From Macrotrachela quadricornifera (Eukaryota > Rotifera > Eurotatoria > Philodinida > Philodinidae): a stretch of 64,000 bases of DNA. Under the pieces are notes generated by a model. It searched no databases. It saw nothing but the letters and a program-made list of their open reading frames with translations, and was not told the DNA's origin. Position 1 is the stretch's first letter, and the number at the start of each line of letters is the position of its first letter. Made by a program: the position numbers and the translations under genes. The DNA is taken from NCBI GenBank assembly GCA_022393335.1, contig JAJEKB010021087.1, forward strand, positions 1,391,382 to 1,455,381. The letters are read 5' to 3'. Positions 1-10,997 of the stretch are shown here, piece after piece.

Positions 1-1619
1 ATAGAATGGAATTCAGCATTGTGTGCATCGCTTACTAGATCTTTTTCCTTCGAACCGAAATCACTCATTTGCTATTCGCACGCATTCAGGAACGTGGACA
101 TAGCATCGACGTGGCAAGCTTATGATATATACGATTGCAAATATCCAAGCGATTGGTACGTAAGATTCCTAGGACCGTATACCTATGTTTTATTGTCTGG
201 CAAAGTATTGATTATCAGAAAGAACAGGGAATTATTGTTCCAAAAAATTATATTTGACTTCAAATATAGCTTATTTTTTAGACTAAATGCTAACAGCTGA
301 TTTACTAAATTTAAAAATATGCTGATCTGTGTTTTGTATATAGTAAAAGGTCAAATTTCTATTGTGAACAAACTACAAACTGAGGTCAGAGTTTGAGCTC
401 TTCAATCACTTGTATTTCTAAAGGATACTCCCCTCTTTTTAATAAAAAATGAAAAACAAAGTTTTTTCTGTTTATGTGCTCTAAAGATAGACTGGATATT
501 GTCTCTTCGATCTGCGCTTGGACAAGCTCAGTCTGATCTACCGTCAATTTTTTATTTGATTTTTACGAGAAGATGGTATACCAAAAATTGTCAAAATTTT
601 ACTCTCTAATCAGTAAAAGAAAGTCTCCATAACAGCTTGTTCATAGAATCGCTGAAAAACGAACTTTCGACTTTTTAAAATTATTTTGAGTTTTTCTCAA
701 AATCAGTTTTTCACACATAGCATTCAATTGTGCCATGGACAACCATCATCTAGCTTCATCCGATCAGGCTGAGATTTTTATCACAGATATTTGAAACGAT
801 TCTCCAGAGGTAAAATCGGTCGTTTTCATTTTTAACTTCTCCATCTAGATTTATAGGGTTGACAAAAGTCAGAAAACCGATTCTGGAGAGAATCTTTAGA
901 TATTTTTTTTTATAGAATAAAAGAAAATGAGAGTTTCAGAAAAGCTTAAAACTACCTCTAAGATATAGTCGTAGATATCTGCAGAAAACGTTTTAGCTCA
1001 ATCGAACAAAGTTTGATGGGGTCGTACAGTGGCAAGATAAGATCCTATGGAGAACCAAAGTTTTCCAGAAAACTGTATCATAGCCTCTTGCAAGAAATTT
1101 TCCCTTGAACACGTGTCTCGTTATTTGCTGTGCTCTATCTATGGTGAAAATTTCAGCACGATCGGTCTTACCGTCTTCGAGATCTAGAAATGATCAAAAA
1201 AGCATACAATGGTCTGTTTTATTTCAATCTGAATCCATCAAGTGAAAATGACATTTGATTTCAAACTGAAATGTAGGTCTAGGAGGGGTTAGTGAGGGTG
1301 AAGGAGAGCGTGAGATTTTGGGGACTGTAGGACTTAGTCCCACGTTACATGGGACTTGGCGGGCCTTTGCCGAAATAGACGGGACTAAGGGTTTTGAAGT
1401 AAGACTACGTAGTACCAAGCGAGAAACGCTTGGTTTGGAAGAATTTGCTGTGGTTTTCTAATTTTAGAATTCAATTTGAATTAAAACAGATCATAGACTC
1501 CAAAAAAGAGGGAAGGGGTGCCCTTAAGATGTTAAATTCTTAATATATCTATATTAGACCCAAATTAGTCATTAGCCTATAAAAAAGCATAAAAAATTGT
1601 TTTTTTTGTTATCATATAG
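1..1619. other. AT-rich non-coding stretch
   Basis: No recognisable gene. A short open frame at 19-300 matches nothing I know. At about 1260-1430 there is a small G/C-rich patch with repeated GGGACT/AGTCCC words, which form short inverted repeats. It may be a remnant of a transposon end but I cannot place it. Confidence 0.5.
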
Positions 1620-1704
1620 CCTTATCATCACCAGCAGGTCGAAAAACATTTTCTTAATACATTGTGCCTCTGTCGATACGTGGAAGGATGATTCCATCAT
1701 ACAG
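1620..1704 (+). CDS. Probable upstream exon of the ADP-ribosyltransferase
   Basis: This stretch is open in the phase that joins the exon at 1759. It starts after TATAG and ends at CAG before GTGCGT, and reads as a hydrophobic then polar segment ending in TWKDDSIIQ. The support is splice signals and phase only. Exons further 5' were not found. Confidence 0.4.
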
Positions 1705-1758
1705 GTGCGTTTATCTCATGGTAATGTTAGTTAAAAAGAATCATCTTTCACCTTTTAG

Positions 1759-2538
1759 AAGGAGACAAGAAAACACGACTTTTTCTTATATAATATGGAT
1801 GTGATGCTTCTTCGGAAAAATTTGGTTCATGATCGAAAAACAACTTTCAATGATTTGTTCTTATTCTTCATGCGTCAAACAAAGTTAGAACGCGAAAAAA
1901 TTCGGCAGCTTTATTTCGACTATCAACCATGTCGCGCTTTAGATCTCTATACCCGAGATACGCCTTTTCATCGAGTGCTCAACTTGATTCTCCGACAACA
2001 ACAATACGATGCTATTTTTCTCTGTCGACACATTATTAATGATATTACCGAAGCTCTGCGACAGATTCAACCAGCAATGGAAGACAGTGTTTTGTTGACA
2101 CTCTATCGAGGCCAACAAATGACCATATTGGAGTTGAATAAACTCTTAAAGCGTATGGGCCAAGTGGTGGCAGTCAGAAGTTTCTTCTCAACTACTTTCA
2201 AATCCACAATTGCCCACATCTTCTCCGGTGGTGGACTTACCATAGATCGAGACGTGGTTTCAGTAATTTTCAAGATTAATCTCGACACCGGTCAACCACT
2301 GCCACCTTATGCTTTAATAAATAAAAGTGCAGAAGACGAAGTGCTTTTCTCGCCGGGTACCAAGTTCGTTCTGATAACCAGTCAAAAACTGCACAGCAAT
2401 GGTCGATTATGGCTCATTGAATTGAACGCAGTTTCCGAAAAACGACAGAGACAGCTCAAACTAACTCATGGAGAAACATTTTCTTTTCATAATGAAATCA
2501 ACAGAATGCCGCGATCGGTCGTGGTTGTTCATTTCTGA
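1759..2538 (+). CDS. ADP-ribosyltransferase (R-S-ExE), C-terminal exon(s)
   Basis: Arginine-type mono-ADP-ribosyltransferase fold (ART family), expected to transfer ADP-ribose from NAD+ to a protein side chain. Counting from the ATG at 1795, the triad is visible: Arg105 in LYRGQ, the Ser strand SFFSTT (about 129-134) and the catalytic loop EDEVLF with Glu180 and Glu182 (ExE), followed by SPGTKF. The open frame continues upstream to an AG at 1757-1758 preceded by a pyrimidine tract. A GTGCGT donor follows CAG at 1702-1704, so a 54-bp intron (1705-1758) and an upstream coding exon ending at 1704 are likely. The 247-residue reading is therefore a C-terminal part. In bdelloid relatives an N-terminal domain of unknown role precedes the transferase domain. 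No signal peptide or membrane segment is visible, so a cytoplasmic enzyme is likely. The substrate is unknown. Confidence 0.75.
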   Translation, partial: KETRKHDFFLYNMDVMLLRKNLVHDRKTTFNDLFLFFMRQTKLEREKIRQLYFDYQPCRALDLYTRDTPFHRVLNLILRQQQYDAIFLCRHIINDITEALRQIQPAMEDSVLLTLYRGQQMTILELNKLLKRMGQVVAVRSFFSTTFKSTIAHIFSGGGLTIDRDVVSVIFKINLDTGQPLPPYALINKSAEDEVLFSPGTKFVLITSQKLHSNGRLWLIELNAVSEKRQRQLKLTHGETFSFHNEINRMPRSVVVVHF

Positions 2539-2618
2539 CCACCTGATGAGACCCTTGAGCAAGGTCGAAACCGATCTCCGCTGTTCGTCACCATACATAG
2601 TTTGATCGATTCTTTCGA

Positions 2619-2624
2619 AATAAA
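2619..2624 (+). promoter_or_regulatory. Polyadenylation signal AATAAA
   Basis: A canonical AATAAA lies 81 bases after the stop codon of the ADP-ribosyltransferase, at the expected distance for its 3' end. Confidence 0.5.
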
Positions 2625-3123
2625 ACAATGAATTTTAAATTTCATTTGTTTGATAGTTTCAATGTCAATAAAATTTATAAATAGACACTTTCAGCATATG
2701 TATGACACATTCACATTGATATTCTCTAAATGAGTCTCGACATATCAGATTATTCAGACCATAGTGGATTCTATTCACTTTGATGTCGAAAGATCTACTA
2801 TCGGTTATTATCAGAAAGAGATCACACAACCACAGGATTACTTAGAAAATCAATGAAAATTCCGAAATGACTGGTTGGTTAAATGTTGATTCTGACATGT
2901 TTTGTTTGCGCTCAAGTAGATGAATAGGGATAGTGTTACTCTAGTCGAACAATATGGTACGTATATGGTTGTAAACGGTCAAATATAAGTCGTGCACGCA
3001 CCATATTTTCCTGTGATCATTCAGGTCGGTATATACGATCGTGTTTAAGTGAGATATTTGAAGTTGAGACCATTTAAATCAATAAGGAAAACAACTTAAT
3101 TGTCGATGATCTGTTGATTGCAG

Positions 3124-3534
3124 TTAATAGAACTTAGCATTATTTAGATAACTAACATCACTCAATCCACCAATAATTAATACTTTTCCATCGTTCAATG
3201 TGGCGACTATGTTTCAATGTCGTGCAATATTCATGCTTCCAATAGTTATCCAAATAGCTGTTTATGGGTCATACAATTCTGCAGTATCTAGAGAACCATT
3301 AAATAATTCACCAGTAACTAATACTTTACTATTCGATAATACAGATGCAGCGTGATAACGACGTGAACCATTCATATTACTTGTCATTGTCCAAGTTCCT
3401 GTCGATGGATCATACAACTCAGAACTATTTACAGCATTAATATGAAGTCCACTAAACGGGGAAAAGGCGAATTCTGTCTGTGCAGGATACTGTGGTGACA
3501 CAGTCGATAGCTTCACGATTCGTATGATAAGCAC
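3124..3534 (-). pseudogene. Kelch-repeat protein fragment, decayed
   Basis: The reverse strand reads as about three Kelch units, the beta-propeller blades of galactose-oxidase-like proteins. Visible are ELYDPSTGTW, RRYHAASVLSNSKVLVTG and TAELYDP, then, in the same frame past stops, NIARH, LNDGKVLIIGG and NNAKFY. An in-frame TAA follows the second ELYDP (about 3262) and a TGA follows ARH further on. A propeller needs at least four to seven blades, and no start or flanking exons are visible. I read it as a broken, truncated copy of a family common in bdelloids. Splicing around the stops is possible but I see no good donor. Confidence 0.65.
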
Positions 3535-4879
3535 GATAGTCTGCAGATACTGAGGATATGACTTAATTTAATCAAAAAATTCAAAGCACATACGATGAAT
3601 GTAATGGGACTAGGACGAGTCAGTGCTGATGAAGATTTTCAGTTAACTTTAAAGAGTTTGTGATGCGTTTTGCCGATTATTTTACCTCTGAATACATAGT
3701 TCTATGAGGTTTAATGGATTTAATGTAAGAGAAATAGCAATTCTAATTACACAGTTCCACATGAATCTACTTGTTGATCATTGACTCAATCTGTACAAAA
3801 TATTTGGTCGAGTTAATAGGTATATGGTTCAACCGATATAACTGAAGACTGGACTTGCCTTCAGTTGAAGTTATTGGATTTTACTGACTTCAAAACGTGT
3901 ACAGCCAATATGTATAAGGATGATGACTCAAACATTTCGAAAAAATATCGTTCAGTTCTTGAGATACGAAAGTATTTTCAGAACTGATTTGCTAAAAGTC
4001 ACATCGTTTGTGATTATATGTTACATGAATACCTCTGAAAAAATACATCCATCTAACTTGAAATGTTTAACATACATACATCTCAAGTGGATGCGCTTAC
4101 CGTATACAAATGAGCTCAAATGAATGAAATGAAAATAAATTGATCAGCACTACTAGGCATAGAAAGAAATGGTCATTTATATATATTTTGTGGACACATA
4201 TATCTCGTAATTCGATTACGTTACAGAGTTGAAGTTTCAATCATAGAAAGGCTTTGCTAAATACTTCATGTGACAGAAAGTTTCGATCTCTAGAGAGTTC
4301 CTATAACTCACAAGATTGTCGAAAAAAAATGATTCTAAGAGAGATCGATCTCGTAAGATATCTGATCAAGAGATGCCTGATTAGTATGGTTTTGAAAGAA
4401 ACTCCGAATGAGATAGAACGATCCTATCCCGCTACTCACCAGGAGATACGATAGGACCATTTTCTTATTTCATCAGATTTTTTTCTCTTTTATCATGAAA
4501 AAGTTCAAGTCTTTCTCGGTGAAATATGATTTTAGTAAGTACTGTATAGAAGCACTGACTAATAGAATTTACAGGGACGGCGAGAAGAGGTAAAAGCAGA
4601 GGAAATTTCAAAAATCAAGAAAAACAGAGACAAGTTTACTCCGAAATCGTAAAATCAGAGAAAGCTCTAGTGTAAGTTTCAAAAGCAGGAGGGGGATCCC
4701 TTCCCCCGTTCGCGCCGTCTCTGAGAATTTATTATATCAGCCTTATCTCTATCATTCCTTCAAAACAAATATACTCGTTGTTAGCTGTTTTTCTTCTCGC
4801 TTTCACAATAATTTTTTAGATCATATTCCAGAAGTTTCACTAATGAGAGCTGAAGCTATATTTTGGGTAGTTTGTTATA
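3535..4879. other. AT-rich intergenic DNA
   Basis: No gene recognised. The short open frames at 3920-4123 and 4254-4454 have no family resemblance and biased, non-coding-like composition. Confidence 0.4.
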
Positions 4880-5830
4880 AAGGGTGGTCCAGAAGTCCTG
4901 ACTCGATTTGTATAATCAATTTCTTTATATTAAAACACATACTTAAAAATTTGTCCACAGGATAAAACGATGCAGTAAAAGACGCTCTACAAAACAGCCA
5001 TTGGCTGATCCATCCTAACTCATATAGTACGAAAGTTATAAGCTTAGGAATATGCATCAGAAAAAATAAAAATTAGTCGTAAACTCGATATATATGTTGG
5101 TGCTTTCAATAAAAGTTCCATAACTTCATCCAAACAAAAGATTTTCCGGTTAGATTTGTTTTGTTTTGAATAGAAATGGTTGCTCTTCTCTACCTAGCTA
5201 CAACATCAAAACTTCGATCAGGTTTTTCGTTCTTTACTGAGTGCTGTGTCGAAAACTAGGTTGTCGATTTTTGCCATATTCTTGAAAGTTGATTCTCAAG
5301 CACGCTATTTTTTCTAAAAACAATTTTCTATAGATCATGAGAAAGAGCACATTTAAAAGTACCAAATTCAACTGAGTTCTCACTTATGCTACGCTTTTTA
5401 TAGAAATCATTGGAAAAGAAAAAACTGAAGTCGAAAAAAAATGCCAAATTTACAAATTTTTTATTTTTTTGTCTTCTTTATAGTTTGCTTAGTTTTCTTG
5501 ATTGAAGTTCTGGAGTGAAAGTTTCAGTATGATTTTGTAGAGAATTTCATAGCGCTTCTATTAAAAATAGAATTTGTTCTGAAGAACTCAAGAAACAAAA
5601 GTTATAGCGAAAATATTAAGATCGGGTTCACGGTTAATTTTTATTTTTTGCGATGCATATTCCTAAGCTGATAACTTTCGTACTATATGAGTTAGGATGG
5701 ATCAATCAAAGGCTGTTTTGTAGAGCGTCTTTTACCGCATCGTTTTATCTTAGGGACAAATTTTTATGTATGTGTTTTAAAATAAAAAAACTAATTATAC
5801 AAATCGAGTTAGGACTTCTGGACCACCCTT
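4880..5830. mobile_element. 951-bp foldback mariner-type element, TA target
   Basis: Left end AAGGGTGGTCCAGAAGTCC and right end GGACTTCTGGACCACCCTT are perfect inverted copies flanked by TA (4878-4879 and 5831-5832). The arms extend about 190-200 bp inward (4880-5075 against 5640-5830) with only scattered differences. The same peptide (starting MHIPKLITFVLYELGW) can be read in from both ends, which is simply the palindrome. The core has no transposase. The termini resemble those of the mariner at 53211-55111, so it is probably a non-autonomous relative. Confidence 0.85.
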
Positions 5831-5876
5831 TACATACATACCTCTGTTGTTCATAGGAATAGTTTTACTTTTATTT

Positions 5877-6379
5877 ATTCTCTTTCTTGTAGAGAAGAGT
5901 CTTGCAAACATAAATTGTCTGATTGATTGCTTGCTTGATTGTATGTTCGCAAAAGGTCAAAAAAACATTATTATTAATACTGTCTACAAAACTTGACCGA
6001 AGGGTAATCGAGTTGGGGAATCCGAATCTAATGTTGACTTTTTAAATATTTTTTGAGGATCATTTTCTTACACAAAGAACCACTTTTTTTACAAAAACAA
6101 TTTTTTTTTAAGGGTTCACTGACGGGTAATCGAGGAAGAGGAATTCAAATCTGAAGGCTGTCTTCTAAAAATTTTTTGCAGCTCAAGTTTTTGAGTAAAC
6201 GACAAACTTTTAACAGCAAAATATTCGTTTCCATGATGTTTGGTCAAAGCAGTTAATGTCTAGAAACTTGACTCTGACTTCTTTTTTTTTAATTTTATAA
6301 ATGAATAGCTTGACGGTAGTTTAGAAACACGATTTCTACGAGAAAGAGCTGAGCGAGTCTTTAGACGAGCGCTCCTTGT
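5877..6379 (+). repeat. Dispersed repeat R1, copy a (503 bp)
   Basis: Begins ATTCTCTTTCTTGTAGAGAA (a TTCTCT/AGAGAA hairpin) then GAGTCTTGCAAACATAAATTG. Ends with GAGCGAGTCTTTAGACGAGCG and CTTGT. The same ends recur at 24303-24799 and, inverted, at 55403-55670; the 5' end also recurs at 8963. Inside are about two units of a roughly 120-bp minisatellite marked by TTGACCGAAGGGTAATCG-like words. No coding potential. The class is unknown. Confidence 0.7.
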
Positions 6380-7248
6380 TTGATAATCTTTTTCATTTCA
6401 AATTTTTTATTATGCACTATTATAGTTGTTTTCTTTAATTACATTAATAAAATAATTCAAAAGTACGATTATTTTTTTAAACAAGATACATTTCTCATAG
6501 TATATTGAAGACTTTTCATTATACATTTAATGTGCGAGAAATAATTTTGCTGTGTTCATTTCGTTCGTTAAAATGCACAATGATGAACAAAATAAATACA
6601 CAAAGAAACTACGTAAAAATAATAAACAAAGAAATTTATTATACTGAGCATAAACATTAGAAGATTTTAATATCATATTATTTGTATGTCAATAAAACTA
6701 TCATAAATGAATATGATGAGTGTTTCTGCTGCATTCATTATGTTAAAATTTGTAACTGTTTCAATGAGATCTTTGTTGGATATTACTACAAATAAGTAGC
6801 TATTCTCATTTATTTTCATTAATAAATTATTCTTAATGAAAAATATCGATATAAAAGTTATTAGTTGCAATAAACAGTCTTTCACTAAAACAAATGATAA
6901 CTATTGCGTGACATATAATGTTAAGTTGATTATAATATTGGCAACAAACAAATTAGAATTTGCATAGTGAATATGAAGTCTAATTTACTGATATGTATTT
7001 CTCAATCCAAATTAAATTGAAATAGATAGTGATTTTCATCAACATTAGTTTGTTTTTACAGCACCATTATTATTAATAACAAATTAATTTTCAGAAATTT
7101 GAATAAGTATTAGTAATACGAATTCTGTTCTAATTTCATTAATCTAAAATTATCGTTTCCTTTAGATCTTCAAATAAACATGTCCTAGGTTAAAACTCCG
7201 ACCAATGAAAAAATATTTCATTAAAAGGATTACATAATTGACAGTACT
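6380..7248. other. Very AT-rich intergenic DNA
   Basis: No gene or clear repeat seen. The 70-residue reverse frame at 6673-6885 is hydrophobic low-complexity translation of AT-rich DNA. Confidence 0.4.
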
Positions 7249-7875
7249 GTAAAATTTGAAAGTTGAATTCAACTATTCACCTTTTATATTATTCAAAGTT
7301 TTTCCACTTTTAAACTGTTCAGACACCACCTTGCTCTCATACGAACATTATCCCAAAATGTGTCGCAATTTTTTCAATCCTACTCACTCAGTTTTCTACA
7401 AAACCAAAACTGAAGACCAAAAAAAAATGCTAACAGCAATCTGTAAACCTAGTACTCCACAGTCCTAAGTCAAAGGTAAACCACACATTAATCCATCATT
7501 TTTCCCCACTAGCTTATCCCTTTATCCACTAACACTACCAACATCTTCCTATATCCACCTCATCTTAACAGGATTCGTCAAAAATTGTTATCCACCCTCA
7601 TCCTCATCCCTCCTCCACCATCAAGGATTCTACCCTCACCCTCATCAAGTCCCTGCCCTTAGGGGTTCCACCGTCACATTCATCTGATCCCTGCCCTTCC
7701 GGATTCCGCCTTCACCCTCATCTGGCTCTCTACCTTCAAAAGTTCCCACCTCACCTTCAACTAGTCCCTGCCTTCGGGGGATCCGCCCTCACCCTCATCT
7801 GGGCTTTCTATCCTCAAAGTTGCATAGTTGAATAGTTGAAAAAATGAATAATTGAATTCAACTTTCAACTTTTAC
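7249..7875. mobile_element. TIR element with GC-rich minisatellite core (T1)
   Basis: Left end GTAAAATTTGAAAGTTGAATT and right end (reverse complement) GTAAAAGTTGAAAGTTGAATT are near-identical inverted repeats. The core at about 7570-7800 holds roughly five units of a C-rich ~38-bp repeat (CCCTGCCTTCGGG, CACCCTCATCTG), in sharp contrast to the AT-rich flanks. No coding frame. It resembles the element at 10228-10640. Confidence 0.65.
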
Positions 7876-8544
7876 ACATATGATATAATGCTAATAATAA
7901 TAGTACAATAGTTGCAACAAAGCCGATCACTACTCAACTCATCATCGACAGCAACGTAAAATTCTATCCTTCGTCATATAGTCGCCCATCATACAGTTTT
8001 TCCCTCTAAAAAGCCACCGCAAACCCTCTTACTTTGCAATAGAAATAGACATGTCTCAGATTACGCACAGACAGCCCTTCAATCTCTATGGCACTCAATA
8101 ACATAAAAGCGATCGTAATTTGAATATACCATAAGCTTCAACTCAAAGCTGACAGATATGATCTCTTTAGGCATACACCTTGGCACACGGCAATCTCTGT
8201 GTGTATAAAGACTTGAGGTGTACACAGAGACTAGAATGGGACGCGGCGCTTCGCGCCTCCACGCCGCGACGCCGAAATGAAAGGGACTGTTTACGAGTGT
8301 ATAAGTTGTCCCGAGGCATTATTGAAACGCATGAAATCATAAACACAGGCTTTACTCCTGGCGGTGAATACAATTGATGTGATGCAGTATATACATGATT
8401 CACTCGCTACAATGCCACTATTCTATGTGTCTTCAGGTTTAACTTTCAATTATGCAATGTATGGTAGAGATATTCATGAGTTGCCTAATTCGAATTATAA
8501 TATAAATGCATCACTTACTGTATAATATCAATTCGAAAATAACT
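7876..8544. other. Intergenic DNA with a short GC-rich patch
   Basis: No gene recognised. Around 8180-8280 there is a GC-rich inverted repeat containing GGACGCGGCGCTTCGCGCC. It is palindromic enough to give open frames on both strands, so I treat those frames as artefacts. Confidence 0.35.
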
Positions 8545-8962
8545 CATAGATAGGCATGGTCATATAAGTATAGGAATTAGGAATAGATATAGTTATAGTT
8601 ATATTGTATATATAGACATGGTCATATAAGTATAGGAATTAGGAATAGATATAGTTATAGTTATATTGTATATATAGACATGGTCATATTAGTTTAGGAA
8701 TTAGGAATAGATATTCTATTATATATATCTTATATATAGACATGGTCATGTTAGTTTAGGAATTAGGAATAGATATAGTTATAGTTATATCTTATATATA
8801 GACATGGTCATATAAGTAGAGGAATTAGGAATAGATATTCTTATAGTTATATGTTATAGATAGGGATGATCATGTTAGTTTAGGAATTTAGGAATAGATA
8901 TTCTTTTAGTTATATATCATAGATAGGCATGGTCATATAACTTTAGAAATTTAGGAATAGAT
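8545..8962 (+). repeat. 62-bp tandem repeat, about 7 copies
   Basis: The unit contains ATGGTCATATAAGTATAGGAA followed by TTAGGAATAGATATAGTTATA. The ATGGTCAT word recurs at about 8556, 8618, 8680, 8745, 8803, 8869 and 8930, a spacing of about 62 bases. The array stops exactly where the R1 repeat begins. Confidence 0.8.
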
Positions 8963-10220
8963 ATTCTCTTTCTTGTAGAGAAGAGTCTTGCAAACATAAA
9001 TTGTCTGCTTGATTGCTTGCTTGCTTATATGGCCCCTCAAGGTCAAAAAAACATTATATTAATATTTTCTGTAAAACTTGACCAAAGGGTAATCGGGGTC
9101 GAGGAATTCGAATCTGGTGTTAGTTTTTCGAAATTTGTTTTGGATCCATTTTTTCACACAAAGGATGGCTTTTTTGTGAAAAAAAGTTTTTTTAGAAGGG
9201 TTGACCGAAGGGTAATCGGAGTCGCGGAACTCGAATCTGACGTTAGTTTTTCGAAATTTTTTTCGGATCAGCTTTTTTATACAAAGGACCACTTTTTTTG
9301 CAAAAATAAATTTTTGTATAAGGGTTCACCGAAGGGTAATCGGGGTTGAGGAACTCGAATCTGATGTTAGTTCGTTAAAATTTTTTTGAGAATCAATTTT
9401 TTTACACTAAGGATCACTTCCTGCAAAAAATTTTTTTTTATAAGGGTTGACCGAAGGGTAATCATGGTCGAAGAATCCAAATCTGATGTTAGTTTCTTGA
9501 AATTTTTTTAACGATCATTTTTTTAGACAAAGGACTATATTTTGAAAAAAAAAATTTTTATAAGGGTTGATCGAAGGTTAATCTGGATCAAGGAATCCGA
9601 ATCTGATGTTAGTATTTTAAAATATGTTTAAGGATCATTTTTTTACTCAGAGAACCACTTTTTTTATGAGGGTTGACCGAACGGATATCGTGGTCGTAGA
9701 ATCCGAATCTGATGTTAGTTTTTTAAAATTTTTTTAAGGGTCATTTTTACACAAAAAAACACTTTTTTTAAATAGAAAATTTTTTTTATAACGGTTGACC
9801 GAAGGATAATCGCGGACGAGGAATTCTAATCTAATATTATTTATTAACTAATAATTAACCGATCCTTGATTAATTATTTTTTTTTTATAAAACTTGACCA
9901 ACCGGTAGTCAAGTGTGTCGAGTTCGGATCTAGTATTAGTTTTGACTAATTATTTATTAACTAATTATCGCTTTTTAATATTTTAATGTAAAACTCAAGT
10001 AGAGACAACGGTTGGTAGAGAATTGAATTTTCAGATTAGCTTTTCTTAGTTAGTTCTCAATTAATTGTGAACTATTTAATTATTAATGTTTCCATATGAA
10101 AGTTGACGAAAAGTAATCAAGAGCGGGTGATGTGTATTTGATCTTACTTATAATTTAGTTATTATTAATTTAACGAAACAAATTATCTGGTGATAGTTTT
10201 AAAAACATGATGTCTACATC
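8963..10220 (+). repeat. R1 repeat, expanded copy b with ~120-bp minisatellite
   Basis: Has the R1 5' end (ATTCTCTTTCTTGTAGAGAA) and at least eight tandem units marked by TTGACCGAAGGGTAATCG-like words at about 9077, 9201, 9326, 9449, 9568, 9672, 9797 and 9893. Later units are increasingly degenerate. A diverged R1 3' portion (GGTGATAGTTTTAAAAACA) is recognisable near 10190. Open frames inside are repeat artefacts. Confidence 0.7.
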
Positions 10221-10227
10221 TGTATAA

Positions 10228-10640
10228 AACTTAAAATTTGAATTCTACTTTTCAACTAGTTAATTATTTAACTATTGAATTGTTGAATAGCTGAAGCTTT
10301 TCCAACTATTCAGTTTTTCAACTATTCGGCTATTCAATTTTTCAATAACTGAACCCTTTGCACCTGTGTGAGGATGCCGCAGAGCACGAGAGGCGAGGAC
10401 CTGTATGAGGGTGCCGCAGAGCACGAGAGGCGAGGACCTGTATGAGGGTGCCGCAGAGCACGAGAGGTGAGGACCTGCATGAGGGTGCCACGAAGCTTGG
10501 AAAGGTGTATGATTAACAAATTGAATAATTGAAACCGTGAACATTTGAATAGTGTAAAACCTAAATAATCTAAATGTTACATAGTAGGACGGATTAGTTG
10601 AATAATTGAATAGTTGAATTCAGCTTTCCAATTTGACACT
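10228..10640. mobile_element. TIR element with GC-rich minisatellite core (T2)
   Basis: AT-rich ends of the TTGAATAGTTGAA type in inverted orientation surround a GC-rich core at about 10370-10490. The core is three and a half copies of a 37-bp unit (GAGGGTGCCGCAGAGCACGA, then GAGGCGAGGACCTGTAT). Unit length and the CACCCTCAT word on the other strand match the core of the element at 7249-7875. Confidence 0.6.
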
Positions 10641-10997
10641 ACTGCCCATACGATTCAAAGTCATCCAAATCCCTCTTATATCATGTTATCCCAAGTGATC
10701 TGATCCCATCTCGTTTAAAAAATATAAATCTATCATCTAGTTCTGTCCATCGTACATTACAATCTGAATTTTCATACAATTCATTAATTAGTGATATATT
10801 TGAACTTTTTAGAAGTAGGAATTAGCCATGGCATCCATCTAGGTATAATTTACAAATTATGGATAACAAACACGCAAACTTTTACTTTTTTTTGCAAACT
10901 CAAATCATTATGGCTATCTATAAATAACTTATCTGCATGTCTGTTTGCGACAGAATGTATTCCTAAATACCTACATTTAAATTAGACTGCTTATCTA

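Noticed and set aside
4875..5856. Matching open frames starting MHIPKLITFVLYELGW on opposite strands, as a conserved small-protein pair
   Set aside because: They are mirror reads of the two arms of the TA-flanked foldback element, so identity follows from the palindrome and not from protein conservation.
8167..8403. Overlapping frames on both strands near a GC-rich patch
   Set aside because: The patch is an inverted repeat, which opens frames on both strands. No start context or homology.
9017..9349. 110-residue frame with internal repeats as a repeat protein
   Set aside because: It is translation of the R1 minisatellite. The unit length is not a multiple of three throughout and the other copies are broken.
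10340..10490. GC-rich 37-bp direct repeats as a CRISPR array
   Set aside because: The units abut without spacers, the host is a eukaryote, and the array sits inside a TIR element.
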